Positions 1 through 8,442 of a stretch of DNA of 64,000 bases are shown here, piece after piece. Under the pieces are notes generated by a model that saw only the letters and a program-made list of their open reading frames with translations, searched no databases and was not told the origin of the DNA. A program made the translations under genes and the position numbers. Source of the DNA: Acrocarpospora pleiomorpha. GTDB taxonomy: Bacteria > Actinomycetota > Actinomycetes > Streptosporangiales > Streptosporangiaceae. The number at the start of each line of letters is the position of its first letter. The first letter of the stretch is position 1. The stretch lies in NCBI RefSeq assembly GCF_009687885.1, contig NZ_BLAF01000026.1, forward strand, positions 93,355 through 157,354, written 5' to 3'.

Positions 1-24
1 GGCACGAGCGGGGGCTCGTCTGAC

Positions 25-1566
25 ATGCCCGTCGCGCGCACGCGGTGCGTCGCCCTGGTCGGCGTCGCCGGGCACACCGTCGAAATCGAAGCCGACGTCG
101 GCAGAGGCGTAGTCGGCACACACTTCATCGGCCTCCTCGACACCGCCATCAGCGAATCCCGGGACCGTGTCCGTTCCGCCCTGCTCAACAGCCGCTTCGA
201 TTGGCCGGACGCCCGAGTCACCGTCAGCCTGTTCCCAGCCAGCTTGCCCAAGCGAGGATCAATCTTCGACGTGGCGATAGCGGTCGCCATCCTCGGCGCG
301 GCCGGATCCATCCCTCCCGCCAGGATCGCGGACCCCTTCTTCCTAGGCGAACTCGGCCTGGACGGGCAGATAAGACCAATCAGGGGCGTCCTCCCCGCCG
401 CACTGGCAGCCGCCGAAGCCGGTGCCCGCCTCATCGTCGTCCCCTCGCTCAACGCCAGCGAAGCCGCCCTGGTCCCCGGCCTGACCGTCGTCCCCGCATC
501 CAGCCTCCGCGAACTCGTGGACTGGCTCCGCGAGGGAGACCTACACCGATTGCCCTGCGCCGACGACGTCGCCTCCTTCGACGCCCGCCCACCCGCACCG
601 CCAACCGACCTCGACCTGATGGATGTCGTCGGCCAGCCCCTCGGCCGCTGGGCTCTGGAGATCTGCGCGGCCGGCGGCCACAACCTCTGGCTCCTCGGCT
701 CACCGGGAACAGGCAAGACCATGCTCGCCGAGCGTCTACCCACGATCCTCCCCGTCCTGGATCGCGACCAGGCCCTGGAAGTCACAGCCATCCACTCGAT
801 CGCCGGCGCCCTCCCCGGCGGCCACCCCCTGCTCTTTCGGCCCCCGTTCATGGCCCCCCACCACACCGCCACGGTCGCCTCAGTCATCGGCGGCGGCACC
901 GGCCTGATCCGCCCCGGCGCGGTAAGCCTCGCCCACCAGGGGGTTCTTTTCATGGACGAAGCTCCAGAATTCGCCAGCGGCGTCCTCGACTCCCTCCGCC
1001 AGCCCCTGGAGTCCGGCAAGGTCACCGTTTCCCGCGCCGCCGGAACGGTCACCTTCCCCGCCCGTTTCACCCTCGTCCTCGCGGCCAACCCTTGCCCCTG
1101 CGGCCTAGGCGGCGAAGCAGGCCGGTTCTGCGGCTGCAGCCCCAGCATCCGCCGCCGCTACCTCGCCCGCCTCTCCGGCCCTCTCCTCGACCGCGTGGAC
1201 GTGAAAATCAGGCTCTCCCGTCCCAGCCGAGCCGAACTCCTAGCCGACCGCGCCCACACGGAACCAAGCAAGACAGTCTCCGAACGAGTCTCCCAAGCCC
1301 GAGAACGCGCCGCCAAACGCCTAGCAGGCACCCCCTGGCGCAACAACGCCGAGGTCTCCTCCGCAGTCCTCCACCGCGAATTCCGCCTCCCTCACGCTGT
1401 CCTCACCCCCCTCACCCGCGCCCTCGACGTCGGCACCCTGAGCGCCCGAGGCCTCGACCGAGTCCTCCGCGTCGCCTGGACCATCTCCGACCTCGCGGCC
1501 CGAGACCGCCCCGGCCTCGACGAAATCACCGCCGCCCTAACCATGTGGATGGGACAAGACCAGTAA
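25..1566 (+). CDS. yifB: YifB/ComM-family Mg-chelatase-like AAA+ ATPase
   Basis: This 513-residue cytoplasmic AAA+ protein has the two-part layout of the YifB/ComM family. An N-terminal ChlI/Lon-protease-like fold (about 1-170) is followed by a Mg-chelatase AAA core (about 190-400) and a C-terminal Mg_chelatase_C region. Walker A is GSPGTGKT near residue 228 and Walker B is VLFMDEAPEF near 310. A Cys-rich segment typical of the family (NPCPCGLGG, then FCGC) follows. ComM is a branch-migration helicase in natural transformation of other bacteria; that role here is inference. The ATG start gives an N-terminus that matches the family pattern, with 24 bases visible upstream. The next gene is dprA, the usual actinobacterial neighbour, 44 bases downstream with its own ribosome site. 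Confidence 0.93.
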   Translation: MPVARTRCVALVGVAGHTVEIEADVGRGVVGTHFIGLLDTAISESRDRVRSALLNSRFDWPDARVTVSLFPASLPKRGSIFDVAIAVAILGAAGSIPPARIADPFFLGELGLDGQIRPIRGVLPAALAAAEAGARLIVVPSLNASEAALVPGLTVVPASSLRELVDWLREGDLHRLPCADDVASFDARPPAPPTDLDLMDVVGQPLGRWALEICAAGGHNLWLLGSPGTGKTMLAERLPTILPVLDRDQALEVTAIHSIAGALPGGHPLLFRPPFMAPHHTATVASVIGGGTGLIRPGAVSLAHQGVLFMDEAPEFASGVLDSLRQPLESGKVTVSRAAGTVTFPARFTLVLAANPCPCGLGGEAGRFCGCSPSIRRRYLARLSGPLLDRVDVKIRLSRPSRAELLADRAHTEPSKTVSERVSQARERAAKRLAGTPWRNNAEVSSAVLHREFRLPHAVLTPLTRALDVGTLSARGLDRVLRVAWTISDLAARDRPGLDEITAALTMWMGQDQ

Positions 1567-1610
1567 CGGGATCCCCTCGCAAAGGCGGGGGCATCCACGA
1601 AGGAGATCCG

Positions 1611-3587
1611 ATGACAATCCCCAACAACCGCACCCCAAACCCCCTGACCCACGCCTACCCACCCACCAACTCCTCTCCATCCCCCAGCCACTCTCCAAGT
1701 CCCGGCCCAGCCTCCAGCCGCTCTCCGGTTCCCGGCCTAGCCTCCAGCCGCTCTCTGCCTCCCGGCCCAACTTCCAGTCACTCTCTAGCTTCCGACCAAG
1801 CCACCAATCGCCCTTCAGCTCCCGGCCCAGGGCCTAGCCACTCTTCGGCTCCCCTCCCAGCCACCAACCGATTCCCTTCCCACCACCCAGCGACCAACTG
1901 GTCCCCAGCTCTCCGCCCAATCACCTATCCATCCCTCAACACCTACACGGAAGGCCTGCCGCATCAGGACGGTGCCGAGCGCCGAGAGCAGGCCGGGGAT
2001 GGCGAGAGCCGCCCAGGAGGTCTCGGGGGCGGCCATCACGCTCAGCCTCGGCTCCGGCAAGGCGGCGTCCTGTCGGCAGATCAGGACCTTCGCGCCTTTT
2101 CGAAGGGGGAGATTGCGCTATCCCCTGACGCGGACCACGCGCCGGACTCAAAGAGCACGGTCGGGGTGGGCTCTGGTTTGGCCAGATCTGGTCTTGGCCC
2201 GGCAGCGGTCGATCCGATGGCTCCTGCTCCTGCTCGAGTGAGTGTGGAACAGATCGATCTGCCTCGGTCTCATGGTGGGGGTGCGGGGCAGGCGGAGGAT
2301 GGTGGGGGCGCGAGGTGGCCGGGTGTTGGAGAGCTGGGTTCTGGATCGGGATCTGGGCGGTCGGGATCCGGGGGGACGGGGGTGATTGATCCGGTGGGGG
2401 ATGCGGATCGGTTGGCGCGGGCGGAGATTACCCGGATCGCGGAGCCGGGGGATCCGGTCATGGGGCGGCTGATCGAGGAGTACGGGGCGGTGGGGGCGCT
2501 CGCTCAAGTTCGTCGTGGCGTTCTGGAGCCGGAGTTCATTCAGGCGGAGCTGGAGCTGGCCAATGCGGAGCGGCGGCGGCCCAACTTGGGGCAATTGGTT
2601 ACGGGATGGGCCGGACGAGCGGTGGGTTGCGCGGGCCGGGCGGCAGATGATCTCGCTGCGGGGAGGCTGCTGGTGCCGGGCGATCCCGGATGGCCGTCGC
2701 AGCTCAATGACCTCGGGCGGTTGCGGCCGTATGGATTGTGGCTGGACGGCGAAGAGGATCTGCGTTTCGCATGCCTTCGTTCGGTGTCCATTGTCGGGGC
2801 TCGGGCGGCCACCGCCTACGGCACACACGCGGCCGCGGAACTGTCGGCCGGACTGAGCGACCGCTCCTGGTCGGTGATCAGCGGCGGAGCCTACGGGATC
2901 GACGGCGCAGCCCACCGGGGCGCTCTCGCCGGTGTCGCGCCAACAGTCGTTGTGCTGGCCTGTGGCACCGACGTCTGCTATCCATCCGCCCATGCCGACC
3001 TGTTCCGCGCCGTCCGCGAACGAGGCCTGGTGATCAGTGAATCACCTCCAGGAGTCCAGCCCACACGGCTGCGTTTCCTGGTCAGAAACCGCGTCATCGC
3101 CGCCCTCTCCCGGGGAACCGTGATCGTCCAAGCCGCCCTCCGGAGCGGCGCGCTCAACACCGCATCCCACGCGACCGCCCTCAACAGGCAGCTGATGGCC
3201 GTCCCCGGCCCAATCACCAGCGACGTCTCCGCCGGCTGCCACGCCCTCATCCGCGAGGCCCGCGCCACCTGCGTCACCTCAGTACCCGAGATCATCGAAT
3301 TGGTCGGCTCCATAGGCGATGACTTGGCCCCCACCCTGAGAGGCCCCAGCTACCCCCGCGACTCTCTCAACGAAGAAAGCAAACGAGTCCTCGACGCCGT
3401 CCCCGCCCGCACCCCCGCAGGCCCCGCCACCATCGCCAGCGCCGCCGCCCTCCCCCTGACCACGACGCTGAGCTGCCTCGGCGGCCTCGAATCCGCCGGT
3501 TACATCCTCCGAACCCCCGACGGCTGGCGCCTCAAACCTCTTCCACCCACTCCTGACATCCACGAGAAGTCAGCTTCTCGGTCCTGA
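1611..3587 (+). CDS. dprA: DNA-processing protein DprA with long repetitive N-terminal extension
   Basis: The conserved DprA core begins near base 2382 (residue about 258). It carries the Rossmann-like motifs SVSIVGARAATAYG, ISGGAYGIDGAAHRG and TRLRFLVRNRVIAAL, and a C-terminal winged-helix-like segment (about 590-650). DprA binds single-stranded DNA and loads RecA during uptake or recombination. I chose the ATG at 1611 because AAGGAGAT sits 5 bases upstream and the frame is open throughout. That start adds about 257 Ser/Pro- then Gly-rich residues with 10-residue repeats, which the family normally lacks. Alternative starts are GTG 2238, 2382 or 2394. The stop codon lies inside an IS-end-like hairpin, so the last few codons look insertion-derived. 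Product is secure; the start is uncertain. Confidence 0.85.
   Translation: MTIPNNRTPNPLTHAYPPTNSSPSPSHSPSPGPASSRSPVPGLASSRSLPPGPTSSHSLASDQATNRPSAPGPGPSHSSAPLPATNRFPSHHPATNWSPALRPITYPSLNTYTEGLPHQDGAERREQAGDGESRPGGLGGGHHAQPRLRQGGVLSADQDLRAFSKGEIALSPDADHAPDSKSTVGVGSGLARSGLGPAAVDPMAPAPARVSVEQIDLPRSHGGGAGQAEDGGGARWPGVGELGSGSGSGRSGSGGTGVIDPVGDADRLARAEITRIAEPGDPVMGRLIEEYGAVGALAQVRRGVLEPEFIQAELELANAERRRPNLGQLVTGWAGRAVGCAGRAADDLAAGRLLVPGDPGWPSQLNDLGRLRPYGLWLDGEEDLRFACLRSVSIVGARAATAYGTHAAAELSAGLSDRSWSVISGGAYGIDGAAHRGALAGVAPTVVVLACGTDVCYPSAHADLFRAVRERGLVISESPPGVQPTRLRFLVRNRVIAALSRGTVIVQAALRSGALNTASHATALNRQLMAVPGPITSDVSAGCHALIREARATCVTSVPEIIELVGSIGDDLAPTLRGPSYPRDSLNEESKRVLDAVPARTPAGPATIASAAALPLTTTLSCLGGLESAGYILRTPDGWRLKPLPPTPDIHEKSASRS
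1689..1928 (+). repeat. Eight degenerate 30-bp tandem repeats in the dprA 5' region
   Basis: Eight consecutive 30-base units start at 1689, 1719, 1749, 1779, 1809, 1839, 1869 and 1899. They share a TCCCGGCCCAGCC-like core and a CACTCT/CGCTCT beginning. In the dprA frame each unit encodes ten Ser/Pro/Ala-rich residues (for example SRSPVPGLAS), so the copy number does not disturb the frame. Confidence 0.8.
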
Positions 3588-3596
3588 AGGACCGAG
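3577..3596. other. Perfect hairpin at the dprA stop, IS200/IS605-like end
   Basis: CTCGGTCCT and AGGACCGAG form a perfect 9-bp stem with a 2-base loop. The TGA of dprA (3585-3587) lies inside it. The hairpin borders the TnpA remnant and resembles the subterminal hairpins by which IS200/IS605 elements mark their ends. It could also act as a weak transcription terminator. Confidence 0.5.
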
Positions 3597-3641
3597 CTTG
3601 CAGCTCCTCGCCGTACATGGCGTGCACGGGTCAGGCAGGTC

Positions 3642-3800
3642 ATGATCGACGTGTGCGACCATCTCGGAGCCCAACCGGCCGAGTTCAACGGCGAACACGA
3701 CCACGTCGACCCTGCTCGTCCATTACCCACCCAAAGTCGCCCCTGCCGACTGGTGAACAGCCTCAAAGGCGTCTCGGCCCGGCACCCGCCAAGGTCACCC
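3642..3800 (+). mobile_element. Degenerate IS200/IS605 Y1-transposase (TnpA) remnant
   Basis: Translation piecewise gives an internal TnpA segment. Frame from 3642 reads VCDHLGAQPAEFNGEHDHV, frame +1 from 3712 reads LLVHYPPKVA, then the first frame resumes at 3747 with RLVNSLKGVSAR. These match the order of conserved blocks in Y1 (HUH) transposases of IS200/IS605. Two compensating single-base frameshifts interrupt it. The second His of the HUH pair, which follows HV in intact enzymes, reads Asp here. The N-terminal part and the tyrosine-bearing C-terminal helix are not recognisable. The element is dead; only about 160 bases are readable. The rest of 3588-4116 shows no gene I can support. Confidence 0.65.
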
Positions 3801-4116
3801 CGAACCTCGGAAGCGATTCCTCCCGAGCGTGAACGCCCAGGGTTCCTCGCTAGAGCGTGCTGAACGAGCAGCCCACGCCATAGCTGCGGCACATCCCACA
3901 GGAGCAGACCACTCTCGGACTCCCGAAGGGTGTCAGAGCGGCCACCAGGAGATCCGGGCCTACGGTCATGTCTGTCTCGCTTGGAGGACAGGGGCGGCTT
4001 GGTGAGTGGTCGGTTCTCGTGGTCGCCGATCCGGAGTAGGAACTCCTATTGTCGGTGGTGCGTGGAAGACTCAGCCGTTCCTGATTGTGAGCATGGACAA
4101 GAACGGGAGGCGGAGC

Positions 4117-4665
4117 ATGACTGGCACGTCTGTTCCCAAGCACTTCGCGCCACGGTGGGATGGCGGTACTCGTGACGATCCGCCTGCTGTGGGTGGCGAG
4201 CGGGAGATCTTGGGTGCGGTTCTGGACTGGCAGCGGGCGACTTTTGAGCGCAAGTGTGCGGGCTTGCCGCCGGAGCGGCTGTCTGAGCGTGCGGTGCCTC
4301 CGTCCGGGCTTTCGCTACACGGTATGGCGCGGCATTTGGCTGGTGTGGAGCGGTGGTGGTTCCGGATCCAGTTCGCCGGTGAGGACGTTCCGATGCTCTA
4401 CTACTCCGACGATGACCCCAACCAGGACTTCGATCGCTTGGACGGCGACGTCAGCGAAGCCTTCGCTGTGTGGAGGGGAGAATGCGAGCACTCTCGGCAG
4501 ATCGTGGCGGCTGCGGCGTCATTGGATGAGACGGGGATCCGTAAGAAGACCGGCGAGCCGATATCGCTGCGAAGGATCATGGTCGACATGATCGCCGAAT
4601 ATGCCCGGCACAACGGCCACGCTGACCTGCTTCGCGAACGCATTGATGGGGCAACTGGGATGTGA
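4117..4665 (+). CDS. DinB-superfamily protein (DUF664)
   Basis: This 182-residue protein matches the four-helix DinB/DUF664 pattern. A helix ILGAVLDWQRATFERKCAGL is followed by LSLHGMARHLAGVERWW (His in the first metal-type position) and a C-terminal helix with EYARHNGHADLLRE, whose HNGH supplies further possible metal ligands. The family includes metal-dependent thiol-S-transferases and many uncharacterised members, so the substrate is unknown. I chose ATG 4117 because GGGAGG lies 6 bases upstream; ATG 4093 is an in-frame alternative with weaker spacing. It stands alone, downstream of the decayed insertion sequence. Confidence 0.8.
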   Translation: MTGTSVPKHFAPRWDGGTRDDPPAVGGEREILGAVLDWQRATFERKCAGLPPERLSERAVPPSGLSLHGMARHLAGVERWWFRIQFAGEDVPMLYYSDDDPNQDFDRLDGDVSEAFAVWRGECEHSRQIVAAAASLDETGIRKKTGEPISLRRIMVDMIAEYARHNGHADLLRERIDGATGM

Positions 4666-4919
4666 CCTTCCCATGCCTTGCCGTCTTCTCGCCGCCACCC
4701 GCAGCACGTCAGGGCTCACCGCGGCCAGGGTCTGCCTGGATCGGGACGGGAGTGCGGGTATGGACCTTCCAAGTGATCATCGAGCGCCGCGGCATCATGA
4801 TTAAAGGCGTTGGCGATGAGGGCGGTTGTCGAGGGTCGGCCGCACGCTGTTGCGCGATCTCGTAGCTTGACTCCCGAGAGGGCCACCTCGACCCGGTGCG
4901 ACGCGGAGATGTGCGACTA
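4666..4919. other. Non-coding stretch
   Basis: I see no supportable gene, RNA or strong repeat in this stretch between the DinB-like gene and the terminator at 4920. Confidence 0.4.
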
Positions 4920-4960
4920 CCGGGCGAGGGGCAAAGCTTCGCTCGCTGCCCCTCGCCCGG
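4920..4960 (-). terminator. Intrinsic terminator for the minus-strand hydrolase/rhodanese region
   Basis: CCGGGCGAGGGGCA pairs perfectly with TGCCCCTCGCCCGG over 14 bp with a 13-base loop. It lies just past the end of the minus-strand reading frames. No long U-tract follows, as is common in high-GC actinobacteria. Confidence 0.65.
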
Positions 4961-4966
4961 GGGTGA

Positions 4967-5152
4967 TCAGACTGATTCGGTGGGGAGGCCAGCGCCGGCC
5001 AAGGTCTCTAGGCCTTCACGTAGGCCTTCACGGTACTTGCGGACGTTGGTGTAGCCGGGGGCGGTGAGCCGGTCGGTGACCTGTCCACTGTTGGGGCTCG
5101 CCGGGTTGGAGCGGTAGGTGGCGATCGCGGCGATTTCGCTCACTAGCCGCAC
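4967..5152 (-). pseudogene. C-terminal fragment of a rhodanese-like domain, inactive
   Basis: The minus strand encodes about 61 residues ending GYTNVRKYREGL...AGLPTESV. This is the C-terminal pattern of a single-domain rhodanese (sulfurtransferase). The active-site segment, normally TYCxNPxCxNS in this subgroup, reads TYRSNPASPNS, so both Cys are lost. The N-terminal half of the domain is absent. A 12-base tandem duplication (codons REGL twice) adds to the impression of decay. The frame overlaps the 3' end of the hydrolase gene by 10 bases. It is most likely a remnant rather than an expressed gene. Confidence 0.6.
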
Positions 5153-6501
5153 TGGACGCCGCGGGGCGGTAGCGCGCGAGTGGTGATGTACTTGCTGACG
5201 TGGTCGATGACACAGAGGTTGGCCATGGCCGCGAACAGATTGTGTCCAGGGCCGTCATAGTTGATGACCCTGCTACCTGGGACCTGCTTGAGAACCCGGG
5301 CGGTGGGTTCGAAGTCCGACCAGGTGCCCGCACCCAGCATCGCCGGCAGCTTGCGCGGCAGCGGCGCGGGCGGGTTGGAGACTGGCGTCGGCCATCCCGC
5401 GCAGGTGAGCGGCGCGTGCCAGGCTAACGGGAACGCCGCCCCCGTGCTGGGGGCGATCTTGCGCAGACGGTTGACCGTGCGGGCGACCTGCTGCTGCGAG
5501 GCGGGCCGGGGAAAGTCGAGGCACTCCTTCACGCCACCGCCCTGGAGGCCGGGGTACGGGTCCTTCCCCCCGGGTACGAAGCCCGAGGCGTCCCCGCCCT
5601 CCGCCGCCTGGATGGCCGTCGCAACCTCGTCCCACTGGTCGGGGTCCCTCCTGACCTTCTGGAGCGTGAGAGACTGCAACTGCGTCCCGTCGTAGCGGGC
5701 GTTCACCTTCGAGGCGGGGATCGGTTCTTTGTCGGCCTTGGCGACCAGTGCGCGCCAGCGCCGCTCGGTGCCGGGTGCCGCCCAGGCGAAGAAACGATCC
5801 ATCAGGCGCTCGTTGTCGCGGGCGATGGCGTCGAGTTCGCGCTCCCAGTTGCGGGCGCTGTGGTTGCCCACGCCGTCGATGTACATGGTCCGCACCCGCT
5901 CGGGGAACTGCCTGGCGTACGCCTGCGCGATGTTGCCGCCGTACGAGGTGCCGATGAAGTTCATCCGGTCCTCGCCGAGGGCCCGGCGGATGGCTTCTGC
6001 GTCGCGGGCGTCGCTTGCGGCGTCCATGTGGTCGAAGAGCTCGGGATCGGTGCTGCGGCACTTGCCAGCTCTGGCCCGGTTCTCAGTGACGAGCCGGTCG
6101 AACCCGGCCCGGTCGTCGGGGAAGGCCGGGGTACGTACGGCGCTCCAGTCGCACTGCAGCACCGGGCTGCTGAGTCCCGGGTAGCCGCGCGGATCCCAGG
6201 TCACGACGTCCATCGACTGCCGGATCTTGGCGAAGATCTGCGGCCGGGAACGCATGATGGCGATCTGGTCGCCCTGCGGGCCACCGAAGTTGATCAACAC
6301 CGAGCCCTGCTTCTCACCGGTGGCGGGGAGGCGCGCCACCTTCAGGATGATCTTCCTGTCGCTGTTCTGGGACAGGGCGACGGGAAGATCCGCGCATTGG
6401 AGTTCGGATGTGGTGTCTGCCGGACAGGAGGTCCAGTGGAGATCTTCCGCAACCGGAGCAGGCGAGGTGAGCACGGAGAGTGCCAGGAGTGTTCTGATCA
6501 T
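5143..6501 (-). CDS. Secreted alpha/beta hydrolase (tripeptidyl-aminopeptidase-like)
   Basis: This 452-residue protein begins MIRTLLALSVL, a short signal peptide. A DLHWTSC segment typical of Streptomyces SlpD/Tap-type hydrolases follows. The nucleophile elbow is GTSYGG (Ser near residue 173), the oxyanion region is NFGGPQG, and the C-terminal TAP-like segment ends with GPGHNLF, which supplies the catalytic His. It probably releases N-terminal peptides or hydrolyses amides outside the cell. I placed the start at 6501 because the upstream open frame is compositionally a shadow of the divergent kinase gene; no strong ribosome site is visible. It is divergent from the two-component system, which may regulate it (inference). 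Confidence 0.85.
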   Translation of the reverse strand: MIRTLLALSVLTSPAPVAEDLHWTSCPADTTSELQCADLPVALSQNSDRKIILKVARLPATGEKQGSVLINFGGPQGDQIAIMRSRPQIFAKIRQSMDVVTWDPRGYPGLSSPVLQCDWSAVRTPAFPDDRAGFDRLVTENRARAGKCRSTDPELFDHMDAASDARDAEAIRRALGEDRMNFIGTSYGGNIAQAYARQFPERVRTMYIDGVGNHSARNWERELDAIARDNERLMDRFFAWAAPGTERRWRALVAKADKEPIPASKVNARYDGTQLQSLTLQKVRRDPDQWDEVATAIQAAEGGDASGFVPGGKDPYPGLQGGGVKECLDFPRPASQQQVARTVNRLRKIAPSTGAAFPLAWHAPLTCAGWPTPVSNPPAPLPRKLPAMLGAGTWSDFEPTARVLKQVPGSRVINYDGPGHNLFAAMANLCVIDHVSKYITTRALPPRGVQCG

Positions 6502-6602
6502 GCGGGAAACGCTAGGAGCGGGTGGCCGGAACGGTCTGCCGCCGGAAGTCGTCGAGGGTGTTTTCGAAAGTTGACTGCCCAGCGATGAGTAGGGTGAGGC
6601 GC

Positions 6603-7628
6603 ATGGCCTGGTTTGCTCGGGTTGTGGCGGTGGTGATCGCCGATACGACGTTGTTGTGGCTGGACGGGACGGCACGCTGGACCCTTGCCGCATACGCCGT
6701 GCTGACGGCGCTCGCCATGGTGATGTCCCGCCGGATGCCATTCGTGGCCTTCCTGGCGGCGCTGACCCTGGCGGTGCTCACCGGCGGATCGTACGCGCTG
6801 CTCGTCTGCACCGGTTACCAGGCGGGGCACCGCGTCTCCGCCCGCAGGGACGTGGTCGTGACGGTCGGCGCGACCATCGCCTACCTGGTGTTTCTCCTCA
6901 TGGTCGCGCACAGGTCCCTGATCGCTCCTGAGCCGTTGGTCGTCCTGGCCCGCGTCGTGGTGCTGACGGCGCTGCCGGTGATGGCAGGGCGTTACCTCGC
7001 CCAGCAGAGAGAGCTCAGCGCCGCCAGGGAACGTCTGCGCATCGCCCGGGATATGCACGATTCCCTCGGCCATCTGCTCAGCCTGGTGTCGGTGCAGGCG
7101 GCGACGCTGGAGGTGAGCCCGCTGCCGCCCGACCAGCGGAGCGTCGTGCGCGGCCTCGCAGGGGCGGCGCGGGCGGCGATGGCCGAGCTGCACGAGGTGG
7201 TGGGTACGCTCCGCCGCGCGGACTCGCCGGGGCTGGAGGGCATCGACGAGCTCGTCGCATGTTTCCGGGCCGCGGGAGTCGCGGTGACACTCGAACGGTC
7301 CGGCCCTGTCGCACCTCTCGCGGAGGCGGGTGCCGGTCATGCCGCCTACCGGGTCGTACAGGAAGGGCTGACCAACGCGGCCAAGCACGCTGCGGGGTCG
7401 GCGATCCGCGTGTCGCTCGACTGGCAGCCCGACGTGCTCCTGGTCGGCGTGGCCAACCCGGCGGACGGCCGTACGCGATCGGCGAGCACGGGCGGGACCG
7501 GGCTGGCCGGGCTAGCGGACCGGGTACGCGCGGCCGGGGGGTTGCTGCGCGTGCACGACGAACCGCACGAGTTTCAGTTGATCGCGATGTTGCCGGTGGT
7601 GCCGGACGTGGTGGGGGCCGCTGCGTGA
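6603..7628 (+). CDS. NarL-type sensor histidine kinase
   Basis: This 341-residue membrane kinase has about five or six N-terminal transmembrane segments (1-130). A HisKA_3 dimerisation domain with the phospho-acceptor in RDMHDSLGH (His152) and an HATPase_c domain (VVQEGLTNAAKHA as the N box, GGTGLAGLADR as the G box) follow. The layout is that of DesK/LiaS-like kinases that sense envelope or membrane state. ATG 6603 has GTGAGG upstream; ATG 6585 is an in-frame alternative. The stop overlaps the response-regulator start by 3 bases, so the two are translationally coupled. Confidence 0.92.
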   Translation: MAWFARVVAVVIADTTLLWLDGTARWTLAAYAVLTALAMVMSRRMPFVAFLAALTLAVLTGGSYALLVCTGYQAGHRVSARRDVVVTVGATIAYLVFLLMVAHRSLIAPEPLVVLARVVVLTALPVMAGRYLAQQRELSAARERLRIARDMHDSLGHLLSLVSVQAATLEVSPLPPDQRSVVRGLAGAARAAMAELHEVVGTLRRADSPGLEGIDELVACFRAAGVAVTLERSGPVAPLAEAGAGHAAYRVVQEGLTNAAKHAAGSAIRVSLDWQPDVLLVGVANPADGRTRSASTGGTGLAGLADRVRAAGGLLRVHDEPHEFQLIAMLPVVPDVVGAAA

Positions 7629-8263
7629 TCAAGGTGTTGATCGCCGACGACGAGCCGCTCATCACCGCCGGCATCCGTGCCGTCCTTTCCTCGGCAGGAG
7701 ACATCGAGGTGGTGGCCAGCGCGGCGAACGGGAGCGAGGCCGTGGAGGCCGCCCGCCGGCACCACGTCGACGTGGCACTGCTCGACATCGCGATGCCGGT
7801 GCTGGATGGCCTGGCCGCGGCGGCGGAGTTGACGGGCACGCCGGTGGTGATGCTCACCGCGTTCGGCGACGAGGAGAACGTACGGCTGGCACTCCAGCAG
7901 GGCGTTTCAGGATTTGTCCTGAAAAGCTGTGCACCGGATGAGCTGATTCGTGCCGTTCGGGCGGTGCACGCTGGCGAGGCGTACTTGTCACCGACGGTGA
8001 CGCGGCACGTGCTCGGGATGATCTCGGCCGGCCCGCGAGAGCGTGATCGTGAGGCCGTCCGCAGGCTGGCCTCGCTCACCACACGTGAGCTGGACGTTCT
8101 CGGCCAGGTCGCCGAGGGACTGTCCAACGCGCAGGTCGGCCTGCGGGTGCACATGAGCGAGGCCACCGTCAAGACCTATGTGAGCCGCATCCTAGCCAAG
8201 CTCGACTGCACGAACCGGGTGCAGGCGACGCTGCTGCTCCGCGACGCCACCTCGCGCGACTGA
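7625..8263 (+). CDS. NarL/FixJ-family response regulator
   Basis: The 212-residue partner of the upstream kinase has a receiver domain (1-120) with acidic pocket DD at 8-9, phospho-acceptor Asp54 in LLDIAMP and the conserved Lys in VLKSC. A LuxR-type helix-turn-helix follows (LTTRELDVLGQVAEGLSNAQVG ... TVKTYVSRILAKL, about 150-205). GTG at 7625 is set by the overlap with the kinase stop codon. The target is unknown; the divergent secreted hydrolase is the obvious neighbour. Confidence 0.94.
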   Translation: MIKVLIADDEPLITAGIRAVLSSAGDIEVVASAANGSEAVEAARRHHVDVALLDIAMPVLDGLAAAAELTGTPVVMLTAFGDEENVRLALQQGVSGFVLKSCAPDELIRAVRAVHAGEAYLSPTVTRHVLGMISAGPRERDREAVRRLASLTTRELDVLGQVAEGLSNAQVGLRVHMSEATVKTYVSRILAKLDCTNRVQATLLLRDATSRD

Positions 8264-8442
8264 GCCTGCAGCTCTCATCCGCGAACTTGTACGCCTTGGA
8301 CACAAGGTGACCGTGGAGCCCAGCTGTGGATTGGGTACCTCCTGGGTAGCTTGAACGTCGGATGTTGCCATAGATATCGAGTTCGAGCTCGGTGTTCGGC
8401 GGTTGGTTTCGGGTGTTGCTGGCCGTTGTTGCGGGGTGAGGG

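Noticed and set aside
45..1610. Long open frame overlapping yifB upstream of dprA
   Set aside because: It is a Pro/Arg-rich shadow of the yifB reading frame caused by high GC; no ribosome site or domain supports it.
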